Below are positions 37,949 to 47,924 of a stretch of 64,000 bases of DNA, piece after piece; position 1 is the stretch's first letter; the number at the start of each line of letters is the position of its first letter. A program made the translations under genes and the position numbers. The stretch is from contig NZ_JQFA01000004.1 in the NCBI RefSeq assembly GCF_000763385.1, positions 1,736,001 to 1,800,000 of the forward strand, given 5' to 3'. The DNA comes from Leptolyngbya sp. KIOST-1 (lineage in GTDB: Bacteria > Cyanobacteriota > Cyanobacteriia > Phormidesmidales > Phormidesmidaceae). The notes under the pieces were generated by a model. That model was given only the letters and a program-made list of their open reading frames with translations. It had not been told where the DNA came from and searched no databases.

Positions 37949-38596
37949 CTAGTCATGCACATTGCCCGGCGGCATCGTTGCCCCCGTCAAGACGCACTCG
38001 CTGGTATCGGCCGCATCTAAGTTGGCGCCACACAGGTTAGCCTCACAGAGGTTGACATCCGACAGGTCGGTGCCTTGGAGGTTGGCCTCACAGAGATTGG
38101 CCTTCCACAGTCTCGCGCCGCCCATTTTAGCTCCGGTTAAATCGGCCCCTTGGAGATTGGCCTCAGATAGGCAGGTTAAATGCAGCAAAGCGTCTTGCAA
38201 GTCGGCCTGAATAAGCAGAGCACCGCTTAAATCAGCCTCGGTTAAATTGGCCATTTTTAGGGCGGTCTGACTTAGGTTTGCACCGCTTAAAAAAGCGCCA
38301 AACAAGTTAGCCTGTGCTAAATTTGCCCCAGCTAAATTGGCCTCGCTGAAATTAGCGTTTTGCAGAGAAGCCTGGGACAAATCGATGCCCACTAGCTCAG
38401 CCCGACTGAGGTCAATCCCCCCTAAAGAGGCCCTGTGCAGGTTGGCACCGAATAGTTTAATTCCTTTAAAGTCTCGCTCTCCTTGGGCATAGCGATTCAG
38501 CAGTTCGGCGGTGCTGATAGACCCATGACCTGTCGCAGTGGTCGGTTGATGGCTGGACATAACGGCTCCTGGTTGATGGCGAGTCCGATTCGACAT
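37949..38596 (-). CDS. Pentapeptide repeat protein
   Basis: The product has 215 residues (a second ATG at 38560 would remove 12). Residues ~45-205 are about 30 tandem A(D/N)LXX pentapeptides (for example ANFSEANLAGANLAQANLFG), which fold as a right-handed quadrilateral beta helix. There is no signal peptide. The short N-terminal region contains AELLNRYAQGERDFKGIKL, a common lead-in to such repeats in cyanobacteria. The role is unknown. It lies 11 bp from the MITE edge and is convergent with ftsY. Confidence 0.9.
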   Translation of the reverse strand: MSNRTRHQPGAVMSSHQPTTATGHGSISTAELLNRYAQGERDFKGIKLFGANLHRASLGGIDLSRAELVGIDLSQASLQNANFSEANLAGANLAQANLFGAFLSGANLSQTALKMANLTEADLSGALLIQADLQDALLHLTCLSEANLQGADLTGAKMGGARLWKANLCEANLQGTDLSDVNLCEANLCGANLDAADTSECVLTGATMPPGNVHD

Positions 38597-38654
38597 AGGA
38601 TCGTTTCTGATTGGAAATCTCCCCTCCGAACCGGACCTTCAGCTGATATTGCCG

Positions 38655-38996
38655 CTAGACCACTCCAGGCCCTTTGTGATGCCAATCGTGGGACTCAGCC
38701 ATGGCTTTGCGATCGCGAGCCCGCTGTTCAGCATTGGCTTTTTCCACCTCGGCCAAGTCACCTGGGTACTTAATGTACATGGGCGGCTCAACGGCATAGT
38801 TATTAATTAACCCCTCCTGATCGACCGTGTAACCGTCGCGAGTATGAAGTTGCTCAGGACTTTGCGGATCGTGATCGACATGGCCAAAGGCTGCCCCTTC
38901 ACGCTGAGCCCGAGCGGCAGTTTCGGCCGGGATCAGGTGAGGATCGTAGTGGGACGGCGTTAAATTGTTGTCGTCGACTGGGTTGCTGGTAGCCAT
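38655..38996 (-). CDS. Hypothetical hydrophilic protein
   Basis: From the ATG at 38996 (MATSNPVDDNNLTPSHYDPH) the product is about 113 residues. It is highly polar, with many His, Asp and Ala residues, no Cys and no membrane segment. GAGGTG lies seven bases before this ATG, which decides it over the ATG six codons upstream. The composition suggests a disordered, possibly stress- or desiccation-related protein, but I recognise no family. It is transcribed in the same direction as the pentapeptide gene. Confidence 0.6.
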   Translation of the reverse strand: MATSNPVDDNNLTPSHYDPHLIPAETAARAQREGAAFGHVDHDPQSPEQLHTRDGYTVDQEGLINNYAVEPPMYIKYPGDLAEVEKANAEQRARDRKAMAESHDWHHKGPGVV

Positions 38997-39439
38997 TTTG
39001 TTCACCTCTTGCAATGATGGTTGAAGCGTTTATTGCAGTTGAATTTTGGCTCTAACTTTTTGCTACTTACTCTGCTACTTGCAGACATGGTATAACCCTT
39101 CAGGTTGACTTTATTGTAAGGCCAAACCTTGGGCCCAAAAACGGGGGGTAAATTAACTTTTTACTTCGTTGCATTTGTCTGTCAATCCGGCGCTCTGGAA
39201 AATGGCGGATTCTGATCCGGTGTCCTGCGTCTGGCCTCTGGGAGACAGCTAATGGGGGCCAATAATGTTTCGGTGACGTTTTAGCCGCTCAAAACAGGTG
39301 GCCAGGGATGGGTAAATGGGGCGGAGATTATTACAATAGGTGGAGCAGATGCACCCCATCGGCCTCTGCTGCGTCGCCCTCCACTGCAAAGTTGAGGGGT
39401 ATTTGTGCTTCTGATTTCCCTTTTCCCGTAGCGCATTCT
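38997..39439. other. Divergent intergenic region before mfd
   Basis: About 440 bp between the minus-strand small gene and mfd. It must contain both promoters. AT-rich stretches occur at 39040-39180. No gene, repeat or RNA was recognised. Confidence 0.4.
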
Positions 39440-42400
39440 ATGGCTTTCTCCTCGATCACCCGTGCTCTGCAACGCTCTCCCCTCACAGTCGAACTGCTGA
39501 CCAAGCTCGACCAGCAGGGCCGTTTGGTGCTCAACGGGGTTGCTCGGTTGCCCAAGGGGTTGGTTTCCTCAGCGCTGGCCCAGGCTCAGCAGCGGCCTTT
39601 GCTGGTGATTACCGCCACTCTGGAAGAGGCCGGGCGCTGGGCCACTCAGCTCGAAGCCATGGGCTGGGACACTGTGCATTTCTATCCCACCTCGGAGGCC
39701 TCGCCCTACGACCCTTTTGACCAGGAGTCGGAGATGACCTGGGGCCAGCTTCAGGTGCTGGCGGATTTGCTGGCCCTGGGAGCGTCGGGCGATGGGGGTT
39801 CATCCCGTCGGGTGGCAGTGGTGGCTACCGAGCGCGCCCTGCAACCCCACCTGCCCCCGGTTTCTGCCCTGGAACCTTACTGTCTGCGGCTGGAACTCAA
39901 GCAGGAAATTAACTTTAAAGCCCTGGGCCAGAGGCTTGCCACCCTGGGTTACGAGCGGGTGACGGTGGTGGAAACCGAGGGCCAGTGGGCCCAGCGGGGC
40001 GACATCATTGATGTTTACCCCGTCGCCAGCGAACTGCCGGTACGCCTGGAGCTGTTTGGCGACGAGCTGGAGCGGATGCGGGAGTTTGACCCGGCGACGC
40101 AGCGATCGCTGGATGCGATCGACCACCTGGTGCTCACCCCCACCCAGTACGGTCCGGTGATTGTTGAACAGTTGAGAGCCCAGGGCCTGCTCGATGCTCT
40201 GCTCTCGGAAGCCGCCCAGGAGGGACTGGCCGAGGGCATCCTGCCCGAAGGCACTCGCCGCTGGCTGGGCCTGGCCTTCGCCAACCCCGCCTCCCTGCTG
40301 GACTACCTGCCCGAGAACATCCTGCTAGCCGTAGACGAGGTTGACCAGTGCCAGGCCCACAGCGATCGCTGGCTGGAGCATGTGGAAGACCACTGGCAGG
40401 AAGTTTCGGGTTTCGGGTCTAAGGTACAAGGCACAAGGCCGGCGGTGAACGGTGTAGAGCCGGAACCCGAAACCCGAAACCCAAAACCCGAAACCGTGAA
40501 CCGTGAACCGCAAACCGCAGACCGCACACCGTCTCTCCCCAAAATCCACCGCCCCTTCCTCGACACCCTCGCCGACGCCGAAGTCTTTCCTCGCCTCGAC
40601 CTGTCAGAAATTGCCGAGGCCAACAACGGCCTGAACCTGGCCAGCCGCCCCGTGCAGGCCATTCCGCACCAATTTGGCAAGCTGGCGGAGACGATCCGAA
40701 AGGAGTGCGATCGCAAGTATTCGGTCTGGCTGGCCTCGGCTCAGCCCTCGCGTTCCGTAGCGCTGTTGCAAGAGCACGACTGTCCGGCACAGTTTATTCC
40801 AAATCCTCGGGATTTCAACGCGATCGACAAGCTGCACACCCAGCATGTGCCCGTGGCGGTGAAATACTCGGGCCTGGCGGAGCTAGAGGGCTTTGTGTTG
40901 CCCACCTTCCGCATTGTGGTGGTCACCGACCGCGAATTCTTTGGCCAGCACACCCTGGCCACCGGGGGCTACGTCCGCAAGCGCAGGCGGGCCGCCTCCA
41001 AGCAGGTGGACCCCAACAAGATGAAGCCGGGGGACTTTGTCGTTCACCGCAGCCACGGCATCGGCAAATTTATCAAGCTGGAGAGCCTGGTACTCAACCA
41101 CGAAACCCGCGACTACCTGGTAATTCAGTATGCCGACGGGCTGCTGCGGGTGGCCGCCGACTCGGTCGGCTCCCTCTCCCGCTACCGGACCGCCAGCGGT
41201 CAGGCCCCGGTGCTGAACAAAATGACCAGCACCGCCTGGGAGAAAACCAAGGGCCGGGCTAAAAAAGCCATCCAGAAAGTGGCGGTGGACCTGCTCAAGC
41301 TCTACGCCCAGCGAGCCAAGATGGAGGGCTACGCCTACCCACCGGATATGCCCTGGCAGCAGGAACTGGAGGACTCTTTTCCCTACCAGCCCACCCCCGA
41401 CCAGCTCAAAGCGGTACAGGACGTGAAGCGCGATATGGAGAGCGATCGCCCCATGGACCGCCTGGTCTGCGGCGACGTGGGCTTTGGCAAAACCGAGGTC
41501 GCCCTGCGGGCCATCTTCAAGGCGGTCACCGCCGGGCAGCAGGTGGCGCTGCTGGCCCCCACCACTATCCTCACCCAGCAGCACTACCACACCCTCAAAG
41601 AGCGCTTCGCCCCCTACCCGATTCAGGTGGGGCTGCTAAATCGTTTCCGTACCCAGAACGAGAAAAAAGAGATTTTGCAACGGCTGAAGACCGGCGAACT
41701 GGACGTGGTCGTCGGCACCCACCAGCTGCTCGGCAAAGGTGTCACCTTCAAGAGCCTTGGTCTGCTGGTGGTGGACGAAGAACAGCGCTTTGGCGTCAAC
41801 CAAAAAGAACGCATCAAGGCCCTCAAAACCCAGGTGGATGTGCTCACCCTCAGCGCCACGCCAATCCCCCGCACCCTGTATATGGCTCTCTCCGGGGTGA
41901 GGGAAATGAGCCTGATTACTACCCCGCCCCCGTCGCGCCGCCCGATTAAAACCCACCTGTCACCCCTGGATCCGGAGGCGATTCGCACCGCTATTCGCCA
42001 GGAGCTGGATCGCGGCGGCCAGGTGTTTTACGTGGTGCCCCGGATTGAGGGCATCGAGGAGGTGTCCGCCAAAATTCGCGAGATGGTGCCCACGGCCAGG
42101 ATCGCGATCGCCCACGGCCAGATGGACGAAGGTGAGCTAGAGTCCACTATGCTCACCTTCAGCAACGGCGAGGCCGAAGTGCTGCTCTGCACCACCATCA
42201 TCGAGTCGGGCCTCGACATTCCCCGGGTCAACACTATTTTGATCGAAGACGCCCACCGCTTTGGCCTCTCCCAGCTCTACCAGCTCAGGGGTCGGGTGGG
42301 TCGGGCCGGCATTCAGGCCCACGCCTGGCTGTTTTACCCCAAAAAAGCCCTTACCGACAAAGCCCGCCAGCGCCTGCGGGCGATCCAGGAGTTCACCCAG

Positions 42401-43033
42401 CTCGGTTCTGGCTATCAGCTGGCCATGCGCGACATGGAAATTCGCGGCGTCGGCAATTTGCTGGGGGCCGAGCAGTCGGGCCAGATGGATGCGATCGGCT
42501 TTGACCTCTACATGGACATGCTCGAAGAAGAGATCGCCGAAATTCGCGGCCAGGACATTCCCAAGGTCGAAGATACCCAGGTGGACCTCAACGTCACCGC
42601 CTTTGTGCCCAACGACTACATCCCCGACCTGGAGCAGAAGATGAGCGCCTACCGCTCGTTGGCATCGGCCAACAGCAAGGTGGAGCTGATGCAGATTGCG
42701 GCGGATTTGAGCGATCGCTTCGGCCCCATCCCCCACGCCACCGAGCAGCTGGTGCGCATGCTAGAGCTGAAGCTGGTGGCCAAGGCGGCCGGGTTCTCGC
42801 GCATCAAGCCCGAGGGCAAGCAGCACGTGGTAATGGAAACCCCGATGGAGGAACCGGCCTGGAAGAAGCTCAGCGAAAAGCTGCCCGGCCACCTCAAAGC
42901 CCGCTTTGTGTATAGCGGCGGCAAAGTGGTGGTGCGCGGCCTAGGCGTGCTCAAGCCCGAAAAGCAGCTGGAGAGCCTGACCGAATGGTTGGGGTATTTG
43001 CAGGGGGCGATACCGGAGCCAGTGTTGGGGTAG
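39440..43033 (+). CDS. mfd: Transcription-repair coupling factor Mfd
   Basis: The product has 1,197 residues from the ATG at 39440 ([20 protein letters not shown]); the frame is open upstream, but this matches the usual start. The UvrB-like N-terminal module ([19 protein letters not shown]) is followed by the RNA polymerase-interacting domain ([15 protein letters not shown]). The RecG-like translocase has Walker [15 protein letters not shown] (about 677), [10 protein letters not shown] (about 777) and motif [11 protein letters not shown]. The C-terminal TRCF domain follows. Mfd removes stalled polymerase and recruits UvrA. Residues ~322-366 are an extra low-complexity insert encoded largely by a 7-bp tandem repeat. 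It is followed by a strong hairpin terminator. Confidence 0.95.
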   Translation: MAFSSITRALQRSPLTVELLTKLDQQGRLVLNGVARLPKGLVSSALAQAQQRPLLVITATLEEAGRWATQLEAMGWDTVHFYPTSEASPYDPFDQESEMTWGQLQVLADLLALGASGDGGSSRRVAVVATERALQPHLPPVSALEPYCLRLELKQEINFKALGQRLATLGYERVTVVETEGQWAQRGDIIDVYPVASELPVRLELFGDELERMREFDPATQRSLDAIDHLVLTPTQYGPVIVEQLRAQGLLDALLSEAAQEGLAEGILPEGTRRWLGLAFANPASLLDYLPENILLAVDEVDQCQAHSDRWLEHVEDHWQEVSGFGSKVQGTRPAVNGVEPEPETRNPKPETVNREPQTADRTPSLPKIHRPFLDTLADAEVFPRLDLSEIAEANNGLNLASRPVQAIPHQFGKLAETIRKECDRKYSVWLASAQPSRSVALLQEHDCPAQFIPNPRDFNAIDKLHTQHVPVAVKYSGLAELEGFVLPTFRIVVVTDREFFGQHTLATGGYVRKRRRAASKQVDPNKMKPGDFVVHRSHGIGKFIKLESLVLNHETRDYLVIQYADGLLRVAADSVGSLSRYRTASGQAPVLNKMTSTAWEKTKGRAKKAIQKVAVDLLKLYAQRAKMEGYAYPPDMPWQQELEDSFPYQPTPDQLKAVQDVKRDMESDRPMDRLVCGDVGFGKTEVALRAIFKAVTAGQQVALLAPTTILTQQHYHTLKERFAPYPIQVGLLNRFRTQNEKKEILQRLKTGELDVVVGTHQLLGKGVTFKSLGLLVVDEEQRFGVNQKERIKALKTQVDVLTLSATPIPRTLYMALSGVREMSLITTPPPSRRPIKTHLSPLDPEAIRTAIRQELDRGGQVFYVVPRIEGIEEVSAKIREMVPTARIAIAHGQMDEGELESTMLTFSNGEAEVLLCTTIIESGLDIPRVNTILIEDAHRFGLSQLYQLRGRVGRAGIQAHAWLFYPKKALTDKARQRLRAIQEFTQLGSGYQLAMRDMEIRGVGNLLGAEQSGQMDAIGFDLYMDMLEEEIAEIRGQDIPKVEDTQVDLNVTAFVPNDYIPDLEQKMSAYRSLASANSKVELMQIAADLSDRFGPIPHATEQLVRMLELKLVAKAAGFSRIKPEGKQHVVMETPMEEPAWKKLSEKLPGHLKARFVYSGGKVVVRGLGVLKPEKQLESLTEWLGYLQGAIPEPVLG
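40463..40532 (+). repeat. Ten tandem heptanucleotides inside mfd
   Basis: Units are GAACCCG, AAACCCG, AAACCCA, AAACCCG, AAACCGT, GAACCGT, GAACCGC, AAACCGC, AGACCGC and ACACCGT. Three units equal seven codons, giving the peptide series [21 protein letters not shown]. Related TTTCGGG heptamers precede it at 40404-40417. The unit length is not a multiple of 3. Confidence 0.9.
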
Positions 43034-43047
43034 GGACAAAATAACCC

Positions 43048-43080
43048 AGACCCCAGAGTTTTTGAAAAACTCTGGGGTCT
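43048..43080 (+). terminator. Rho-independent terminator of mfd
   Basis: AGACCCCAGAGTTTTT pairs with AAAAACTCTGGGGTCT, a 16-bp stem around a single central G, 14 bp after the stop. It is T-rich on both strands, so it may be bidirectional and also end the convergent toxin-antitoxin transcript. Confidence 0.85.
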
Positions 43081-43117
43081 TCTCCTCGGGATGCTCACCC
43101 GATGAAGGCAACGCTCT

Positions 43118-43504
43118 TTAAGGTTCCCCTACGGCGATCGCTTCTTGGATGACCCGCTTAAGGGATGGCTTTTGGCAGGCAATGACTCGGTCGGGCAAAT
43201 GTTTATGGTGGGGGTAGCTCGGCAAATCAGGGAAGTGGGGCGTACTGTCGTAGCGAAACAGCAGACCATTCTGCCTATCTTGGCAATGGTAGCGATAGTC
43301 CAAGAAGGTGAGTTCATCGTCGCTGACGATAATGGCTTCGTTGATTTCTAACAAATGGCCCTGGTTGAACCGTAGACGGATCCTTAGATTAGCCCGCCTC
43401 TGCGTTAAAACCTCTTCTCGGTAGGCTTCTACATAGGCGGTGCGACAGCCCGCAATGCTTTGTTCGACCTCAGACAGGTAAGCTGCCAGTAGCCTATGCC
43501 GCAT
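43118..43504 (-). CDS. TumE-like (DUF6516) toxin candidate
   Basis: The product has 128 residues. The core INEAIIVSDDELTFLDYRYH, then RYDSTPHFPDLPSYPHHKH and a basic C-terminus match what I know of the DUF6516/TumE family of toxins. The start at 43504 overlaps the end of the upstream small gene by 11 bp, the classic arrangement of a toxin after its antitoxin. It is convergent with mfd. The toxin assignment is from recalled family features. The target is unknown. Confidence 0.65.
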   Translation of the reverse strand: MRHRLLAAYLSEVEQSIAGCRTAYVEAYREEVLTQRRANLRIRLRFNQGHLLEINEAIIVSDDELTFLDYRYHCQDRQNGLLFRYDSTPHFPDLPSYPHHKHLPDRVIACQKPSLKRVIQEAIAVGEP

Positions 43505-43724
43505 CTCTCAGGCGCTCTTCGAGGTCTTGCCGCAAAGCCAGGTAGTGGCGGTAGTCATTGGCCCACTCGACAAATTGAGCATCATCCCCAAGCTGCCCCT
43601 GGCTATACTGGTTGAAAAAATCCTCCGAAGAGAGCTGCTGCCGACTTTCGTAGATGCTCAGCCGCTTAGCCACCGCAACCAGGGCATCTAAGGGCGATGT
43701 GTACTCTATAGTCTGCTTCTGCAT
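43494..43724 (-). CDS. Antitoxin candidate, partner of the TumE-like gene
   Basis: The product is about 76 residues from MQKQTIEYTSPLDALVAVAK; an upstream ATG at 43736 adds four residues. It is acidic and helical (EDFFNQYSQGQLGDDAQFVE, ending LRQDLEERLRDAA). Its 3' end overlaps the toxin-like gene by 11 bp, implying translational coupling. There is no classical DNA-binding domain. Together the two genes look like a compact toxin-antitoxin operon between mfd and an IS relic. Confidence 0.65.
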   Translation of the reverse strand: MQKQTIEYTSPLDALVAVAKRLSIYESRQQLSSEDFFNQYSQGQLGDDAQFVEWANDYRHYLALRQDLEERLRDAA

Positions 43725-43817
43725 AACGAACTCCATCGAACCAGGAATTGCTTGTAATGGCCTGAGATTAATCTACTTGAATCCTATATAAACAAGTTTG
43801 CCAGTAAAAATTAAGGA

Positions 43818-44618
43818 CTGGGAGTGCGAGCGACATGTCGCCTGATTGGGGCGTCATACTCGACGATTTTGCGGTGGGAAGAGCGGTTAGCACGTTATGG
43901 CGACGCGTGGTCTCCCCCCGCCCCCGCCGACCGAGACGTGACGTTGGAAGGCGATGAAGTCTACACTCGCGTTGGCGAAAATCTTCCCCCCCGCTAGTTC
44001 CCAGGGGTGGACGATTCACTTCATTGAACGCCAGAGCCGCTACTGGGTGTCCGCGATGGCGGGGCACAAAGACGAACTCCTGTTTCAGCGAGGAACGCAA
44101 CAAGCCTGGCAGTGGGCCAAAGACTGCCCGTTCATTCGCTGGTTTACGGATGGAGCACCCCGCTATGCCAAGGCGTTGTGGGACTTGGCTAGCGTCTATC
44201 TCGCCCTGCGGGACTGTCCCAGTCGGTATCGCACCCGCAACGTCTGGGGAGAAGGTCTGGAAGTCGCCATGAAAATCAAAGGGTCTCAGGGTCTGCGGCG
44301 AGTTGCCTGGGTGAGGTCAGAGCATCCCTAGACCGCGATTAGCCCACAGCTGAGGTGCATGCCAATCATAATGAGGCTTACAATGCCGCCCTGAGACGGC
44401 AATGCAGTGCTTATCGTCGGCGTCAAAACCTCTATGCCAAGACACGAGAGGGCTTGCAGCGGGCTTTGGATGTTCAGCGGATCCTCCACCACTGGGTCAG
44501 GCCCCATTGGGGACTGGGCAAACGGACGACTCCGGCCATGGCGATCGGCCTTTGCACTCGCGCACTATCCACCCATAAATTCCTCTGTATGAGAGGGGTT
44601 CAATGCATCTCCTCTTAG
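43818..44618 (+). pseudogene. Broken IS1-family transposase
   Basis: Pieces of an IS1-type DDE transposase occur in consecutive frames. The first reads STILRWEERLARYGDAW, then VTLEGDEVYTRVGENLPP with the first Asp. After a +/-1 shift in a C7 run at 43986-43992 it continues GWTIHFIERQSRYWVSAMAG and FIRWFTDGAPRYAKALWD (second Asp). After a stop near 44326 and another shift it continues AEVHANHNEAYNAALRR (Glu) to 44618. At least two disabling changes are present, so it is dead. Clear terminal repeats were not found. It is probably a decayed insertion next to the toxin-antitoxin pair. Confidence 0.8.
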
Positions 44619-44654
44619 CGGACCAGTGCCGGGTTGACCAGTGGCACGCTTTGA

Positions 44655-44918
44655 CTACCGTTTTTGCAATTTGTCTAGAAGGCCAATCGTCAGTAGTGCG
44701 CCACCGCTGGCAAACGCGCCGCTGAGCATGCCGTGGGCAACCCGAACCTTAGGCGCTTCGGTAAGGCAGTGGCCAGGGGAGTTTTCCGTAGTGTTGCAGG
44801 CCCGGCCTTCAACCCGTGCTGCGCCACCGCCGAGGATAATGCCCATTCCGAGCACCACGGTAGCTCCCCACAGCAGGCGGTTTTTTTCGCGTTGAATAAA
44901 CATTTCGGTAGTTGACAA
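44655..44918 (-). CDS. Small membrane protein of unknown function
   Basis: The product has 87 residues with two hydrophobic segments (LLWGATVVLGMGIILGGGAA, residues ~15-34; and HGMLSGAFASGGALLTIGLL, ~62-81). A polar loop between them has two Cys (ACNTTENSPGHC). This hairpin topology suggests a small inner-membrane protein. It is divergent from trmFO, with 79 bp between starts. No family is recognised; the regular topology argues for a real gene. Confidence 0.6.
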   Translation of the reverse strand: MSTTEMFIQREKNRLLWGATVVLGMGIILGGGAARVEGRACNTTENSPGHCLTEAPKVRVAHGMLSGAFASGGALLTIGLLDKLQKR

Positions 44919-44997
44919 AGGGCCTGTCTAGAATACCCACCTACTTCGACTTTGATAACAGCCGCTTTGCCCTGGGCGGCGGATTGCTGCTACAGCC

Positions 44998-46437
44998 ATG
45001 CAGCGACAAGAAGCCGTTATCCTAGAAAGGCTGAGTTTGAAGGGATACGCTGTGCAAACCCCAGACCCCATTCACGTAATCGGCGGCGGGCTGGCCGGAA
45101 CCGAGGCCGCCTGGCAGATTGCCCAGGCCGGGGTGCCTGTGGTGCTGCACGAAATGCGCCCCCAGAAAAAATCTCCTGCCCATCATAGCGAGCACGTAGC
45201 CGAACTGGTGTGCAGCAACTCCTTTGGAGCGATGGCGAGCGATCGCGCCTCGGGCCTGCTCCACGAGGAACTGCGGCGGCTGGGGTCGGTGGTGATTGGC
45301 AAGGCCGACCAGCACCAGGTACCGGCGGGAGGTGCCCTGGCGGTCGATCGCGGCCTCTTTAGCCATGATCTGACCACAACGCTGGCTCAGCACCCGCTGA
45401 TCGAACTGCGGCGCGACGAGGTGACCCGGATACCTGACGACGGCGTGGTGGTGCTGACCACGGGGCCTCTCACAAGTGAGGCCCTGTCAATGGACCTGGA
45501 GCGGTTCACGGGCCAGGGCTACATGAGCTTTTTTGATGCCGCCAGCCCGATTGTGGTGGGCGAGAGCATTGACCGCTCGGTGGCGTTCATGGCGTCGCGC
45601 TACGATCGCGGCGAAGCCGCCTACCTCAACTGCCCCATGACCAGGGAGCAGTACCTGCACTTTTGGCATGAGCTGTGTAATGCAGAACAGGCCGAGTTAA
45701 AGGACTTTGAGCGGGAAACCGCAAAATTTTTTGAGGCCTGCCTGCCGATTGAAGAAATGGCGCGGCGGGGTGAGGACACCATGCGCTACGGCCCACTCAA
45801 ACCCGTGGGCCTGTTCGATGCGCGGCTGGGTGATTTTAGAGCGCCTGAGAACAAGGGCAAAAAACCCTACGCCGTGGTGCAGCTGCGCCAGGAGGACAAG
45901 GGCGGCCAGCTGTGGAATATGGTGGGCTTTCAGACGAACTTGCGCTGGGGCGAACAGGCGCGGGTATTTCGCTTGATTCCAGGATTGGAGCAGGCCGAGT
46001 TTGTGCGGATGGGAGTGATGCACCGCAACACGTTTTTAAACTCGCCGGAACTGCTGCACGCCACGCTACAGTTTAAGGCCCGCCCGACCCTGCTGGCGGC
46101 GGGGCAGCTGGTGGGCACCGAGGGCTATACGGCGGCGGTGGCCGGGGGCTGGCTGGCGGGAACCAATGCGGCCCGGCTGGCCCTGGGGCACGATCCGATA
46201 ACCCTGCCGGTGACGATGATGCTGGGGGCGCTGGTGGATTTTATTACCTCTGCGGAGCCCAAACATTTTCAGCCGATGCCGCCGAATTTTGGCATTTTGC
46301 CGCCTCTGCCGGCCAAGGTGCGGGGCAAAAAGGAACGCTACGGACAGTACCGCGATCGCGCCCTGGGTGATTTAAGCCACTGGGCCACTGACCAGCGCCT
46401 GGCATTGCATCAGCCAGCCTTGAGCGCTATCGCCTAG
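44998..46437 (+). CDS. trmFO: Folate/FAD-dependent tRNA (uracil-54-C5) methyltransferase TrmFO
   Basis: The product has 479 residues. The FAD-binding motif [19 protein letters not shown] starts at about residue 27. The family motif [19 protein letters not shown] contains a conserved Cys. GMRFD-like flavin segments follow, including TRPTLL-type [19 protein letters not shown] and [16 protein letters not shown]. It uses methylenetetrahydrofolate to make T54 of tRNA. The ATG at 44998 adds about 18 residues before a GTG at 45052, which would fit the usual TrmFO length better; either is possible. It is divergent from a small membrane protein. Confidence 0.93.
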   Translation: MQRQEAVILERLSLKGYAVQTPDPIHVIGGGLAGTEAAWQIAQAGVPVVLHEMRPQKKSPAHHSEHVAELVCSNSFGAMASDRASGLLHEELRRLGSVVIGKADQHQVPAGGALAVDRGLFSHDLTTTLAQHPLIELRRDEVTRIPDDGVVVLTTGPLTSEALSMDLERFTGQGYMSFFDAASPIVVGESIDRSVAFMASRYDRGEAAYLNCPMTREQYLHFWHELCNAEQAELKDFERETAKFFEACLPIEEMARRGEDTMRYGPLKPVGLFDARLGDFRAPENKGKKPYAVVQLRQEDKGGQLWNMVGFQTNLRWGEQARVFRLIPGLEQAEFVRMGVMHRNTFLNSPELLHATLQFKARPTLLAAGQLVGTEGYTAAVAGGWLAGTNAARLALGHDPITLPVTMMLGALVDFITSAEPKHFQPMPPNFGILPPLPAKVRGKKERYGQYRDRALGDLSHWATDQRLALHQPALSAIA

Positions 46438-46466
46438 TACCCTGAGGCATAAGTCGGCCCACCATT

Positions 46467-46494
46467 CCTGACACCTGACACCCGAGACCTGACA
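46467..46494 (+). repeat. Four heptanucleotide repeats (CCTGACA type)
   Basis: CCTGACA, CCTGACA, CCCGAGA, CCTGACA in tandem 30 bp after trmFO. It is the same kind of short tandem repeat as those in mfd and after nusB. Confidence 0.7.
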
Positions 46495-46804
46495 CCCTCA
46501 GCAACGGTGGCTATATTTCTGCCAGGCAGTCCTGGGATTTTTAGCCAATAGTCGATGGCTCAGGAGATAGGGGTCATAGCCCTGCCGGGCTTTTGCGTCG
46601 GGCGCGGCAATGCTGCCGCAAAATTTTGGCCAGGTTTTGTGCCCCGGTGAAAGGCCAAATACCAGGGATTTGGTAGTTTGGATAACATTCTGATGGCGAT
46701 AAGGACTCTACCTGACGACCTATTTTATTGCCCTGACAATTTGCTAGAATTCCAAAGATTAAGGGAAGATTATAATCAGGTTAATAATATCAAGGGGGTG
46801 ACTC
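46495..46804. other. 310-bp intergenic region
   Basis: No gene was seen. The AT-rich segment 46730-46800 (including TTGCTAGAATTCC and a final AAGGGGGTGA) is the likely leader and ribosome binding site of the next gene. Confidence 0.4.
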
Positions 46805-47050
46805 ATGACCCAATTTAATCCTTCAGACCGCCGCGACCTCGACAACTTTCTCTGCCCCCGCAGCCGTTACTATGGTGAGTTTTCGCCCCAACAGCTCACG
46901 TTTAACGCTAATTTGCAGGAGTTTGCCCACCGGATTAGCTATATTTCGGGCCTGCAGACCGGCGGCAAAATCTCGCCAGATGAGGCCTACAACCAAATTA
47001 AGTCGCTTTACAAACAGCTGAAACAGAGCAAGAAAGGGCTAAAAATTTGA
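46805..47050 (+). CDS. Small conserved cyanobacterial protein (DUF7219-like)
   Basis: The product has 81 residues. A strong AAGGGGGTGA lies seven bases before the ATG. It contains CPRSRYYGEFSPQQLTFNAN, LQEFAHRISYISGLQTGGKI and EAYNQIKSLYKQLKQSKK. I recall this pattern as a short protein widespread in cyanobacteria, with a Cys-Pro-Arg-Ser motif and a basic helical tail, possibly DUF7219; its function is unknown. It is soluble with no signal. It stands alone on the plus strand. Confidence 0.75.
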   Translation: MTQFNPSDRRDLDNFLCPRSRYYGEFSPQQLTFNANLQEFAHRISYISGLQTGGKISPDEAYNQIKSLYKQLKQSKKGLKI

Positions 47051-47453
47051 GGTACCTGCTGGTCTGGAGGGCGATCGCGCCGTTCAGATCAGCATTCTAA
47101 CTTTTATTTTTATCAATACTAAACCTCAAGAAAAGGCCATGCTTGTAGCGTTCTGCAGCATAGTCTTTTCTTGAGCGGCTCTAACCAGCAGAGCCAGTAC
47201 GGGGTGCCAGAAATAGGGCAACCATTGCTGAGGGTTTCAGGTGCTGGGTTTCAGGCTTCGGGAACAGTTGACCGACTTACGCCTTGGAGTTGTGGGTTTT
47301 GGCACAGGAGGAGGAGTTCCTTAGCAAAATAGTCTCGCCATGAGACCATCCAGCAACACCACAAGTCTAGCGTCTGCTTTTCTAAGTCTCAAGATGAGAT
47401 ACACTTCATTTATACCGAATCCTATTTGGCTGCGCCCCTATTGGGTTACTGGT
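47051..47453. other. 400-bp intergenic region before the ISAs1-derived element
   Basis: It contains an 11-bp perfect inverted repeat (47125-47175). No gene was recognised. The last 10 bp (47444-47453) are the left target copy of the ISAs1-derived element. Confidence 0.4.
47125..47175. repeat. Long hairpin, possible terminator or tiny mobile repeat
   Basis: CTCAAGAAAAG (47125-47135) is perfectly inverted as CTTTTCTTGAG (47165-47175), and the loop contains a second inverted pair ATGCT/AGCAT. It lies 74 bp after the small gene stop. Confidence 0.6.
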
Positions 47454-47510
47454 TAGGGCAAACGCATACTCGAGATGAGAATATTAAGACTCATTTCTAG
47501 GAAGTGAGTT

Positions 47511-47564
47511 ATGTGTTCTGCCCAGCCCCTATCGCCGTTAATCGAGCATTTTCAGGGTGAGTAG
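47511..47564 (+). pseudogene. 5' scrap of an ISAs1-family transposase
   Basis: The ATG at 47511 gives MCSAQPLSPLIEHFQGE and stops. The SPLIEHFQ start is typical of ISAs1 transposases (usually followed by DPR...). It is cut at about 47560 and joined to acr3 sequence on the other strand. Confidence 0.7.
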
Positions 47565-47834
47565 CACGGGCCGGGGGGTTTGGGCCGCCCGCTTGGCCTG
47601 GGCAAAGTCGATCTTCACCATGATCGGGTACATCATGAAAAAGAGACAGATGGCGATCGGTACCGACACCTGGTAGATGCTCATGGCATCCAGGGCGATC
47701 GCCACCCCGGGCAGCAGCCGCCCCAGGGCAATGCCAGCCGCAATGCACAGCAGCACCCACAGGGTGAGGTAGCGCTCGAAAATGTTGAGCTGTCCCCCGG
47801 CGACTGGGGCAGCGGCAGGCTGTCTGGTGGACAT
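47538..47834 (-). pseudogene. 5' fragment of an ACR3-type arsenite efflux gene
   Basis: From the ATG at 47834 it codes for MSTRQPAAAPVAGGQLNIFE, then two membrane helices (YLTLWVLLCIAAGIALGRLL, VPIAICLFFMMYPIMVKI) and FAQAKRAAQTPRPVLLTL. This is the N-terminal quarter of ACR3/ArsB arsenite permeases. The homology stops at LLTL, where the frame enters the transposase scrap and ends KMLD. The upstream region with an inverted repeat was captured along with it. Confidence 0.8.
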
Positions 47835-47870
47835 AGAGGTTTGAAGCTAATGATTCTAGGGCCAGTATAC

Positions 47871-47886
47871 ATCAATAAAAATTGAT
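47871..47886. promoter_or_regulatory. Possible ArsR-type operator of the acr3 fragment
   Basis: ATCAAT-AAAA-ATTGAT is a perfect inverted repeat followed by ATATTGA, 37 bp upstream of the acr3 start. AT-rich ATCAA/TTGAT repeats are typical sites for ArsR/SmtB repressors. No arsR gene is in the window. Confidence 0.4.
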
Positions 47887-47924
47887 ATATTGAGCAGTAT
47901 CCTGTCCTAACGGTTATTACTCTG

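Noticed and set aside
40400..40540. Insertion of a mobile element in mfd
   Set aside because: The extra segment is made of 7-bp tandem units and keeps the frame; there are no inverted repeats or target duplication.
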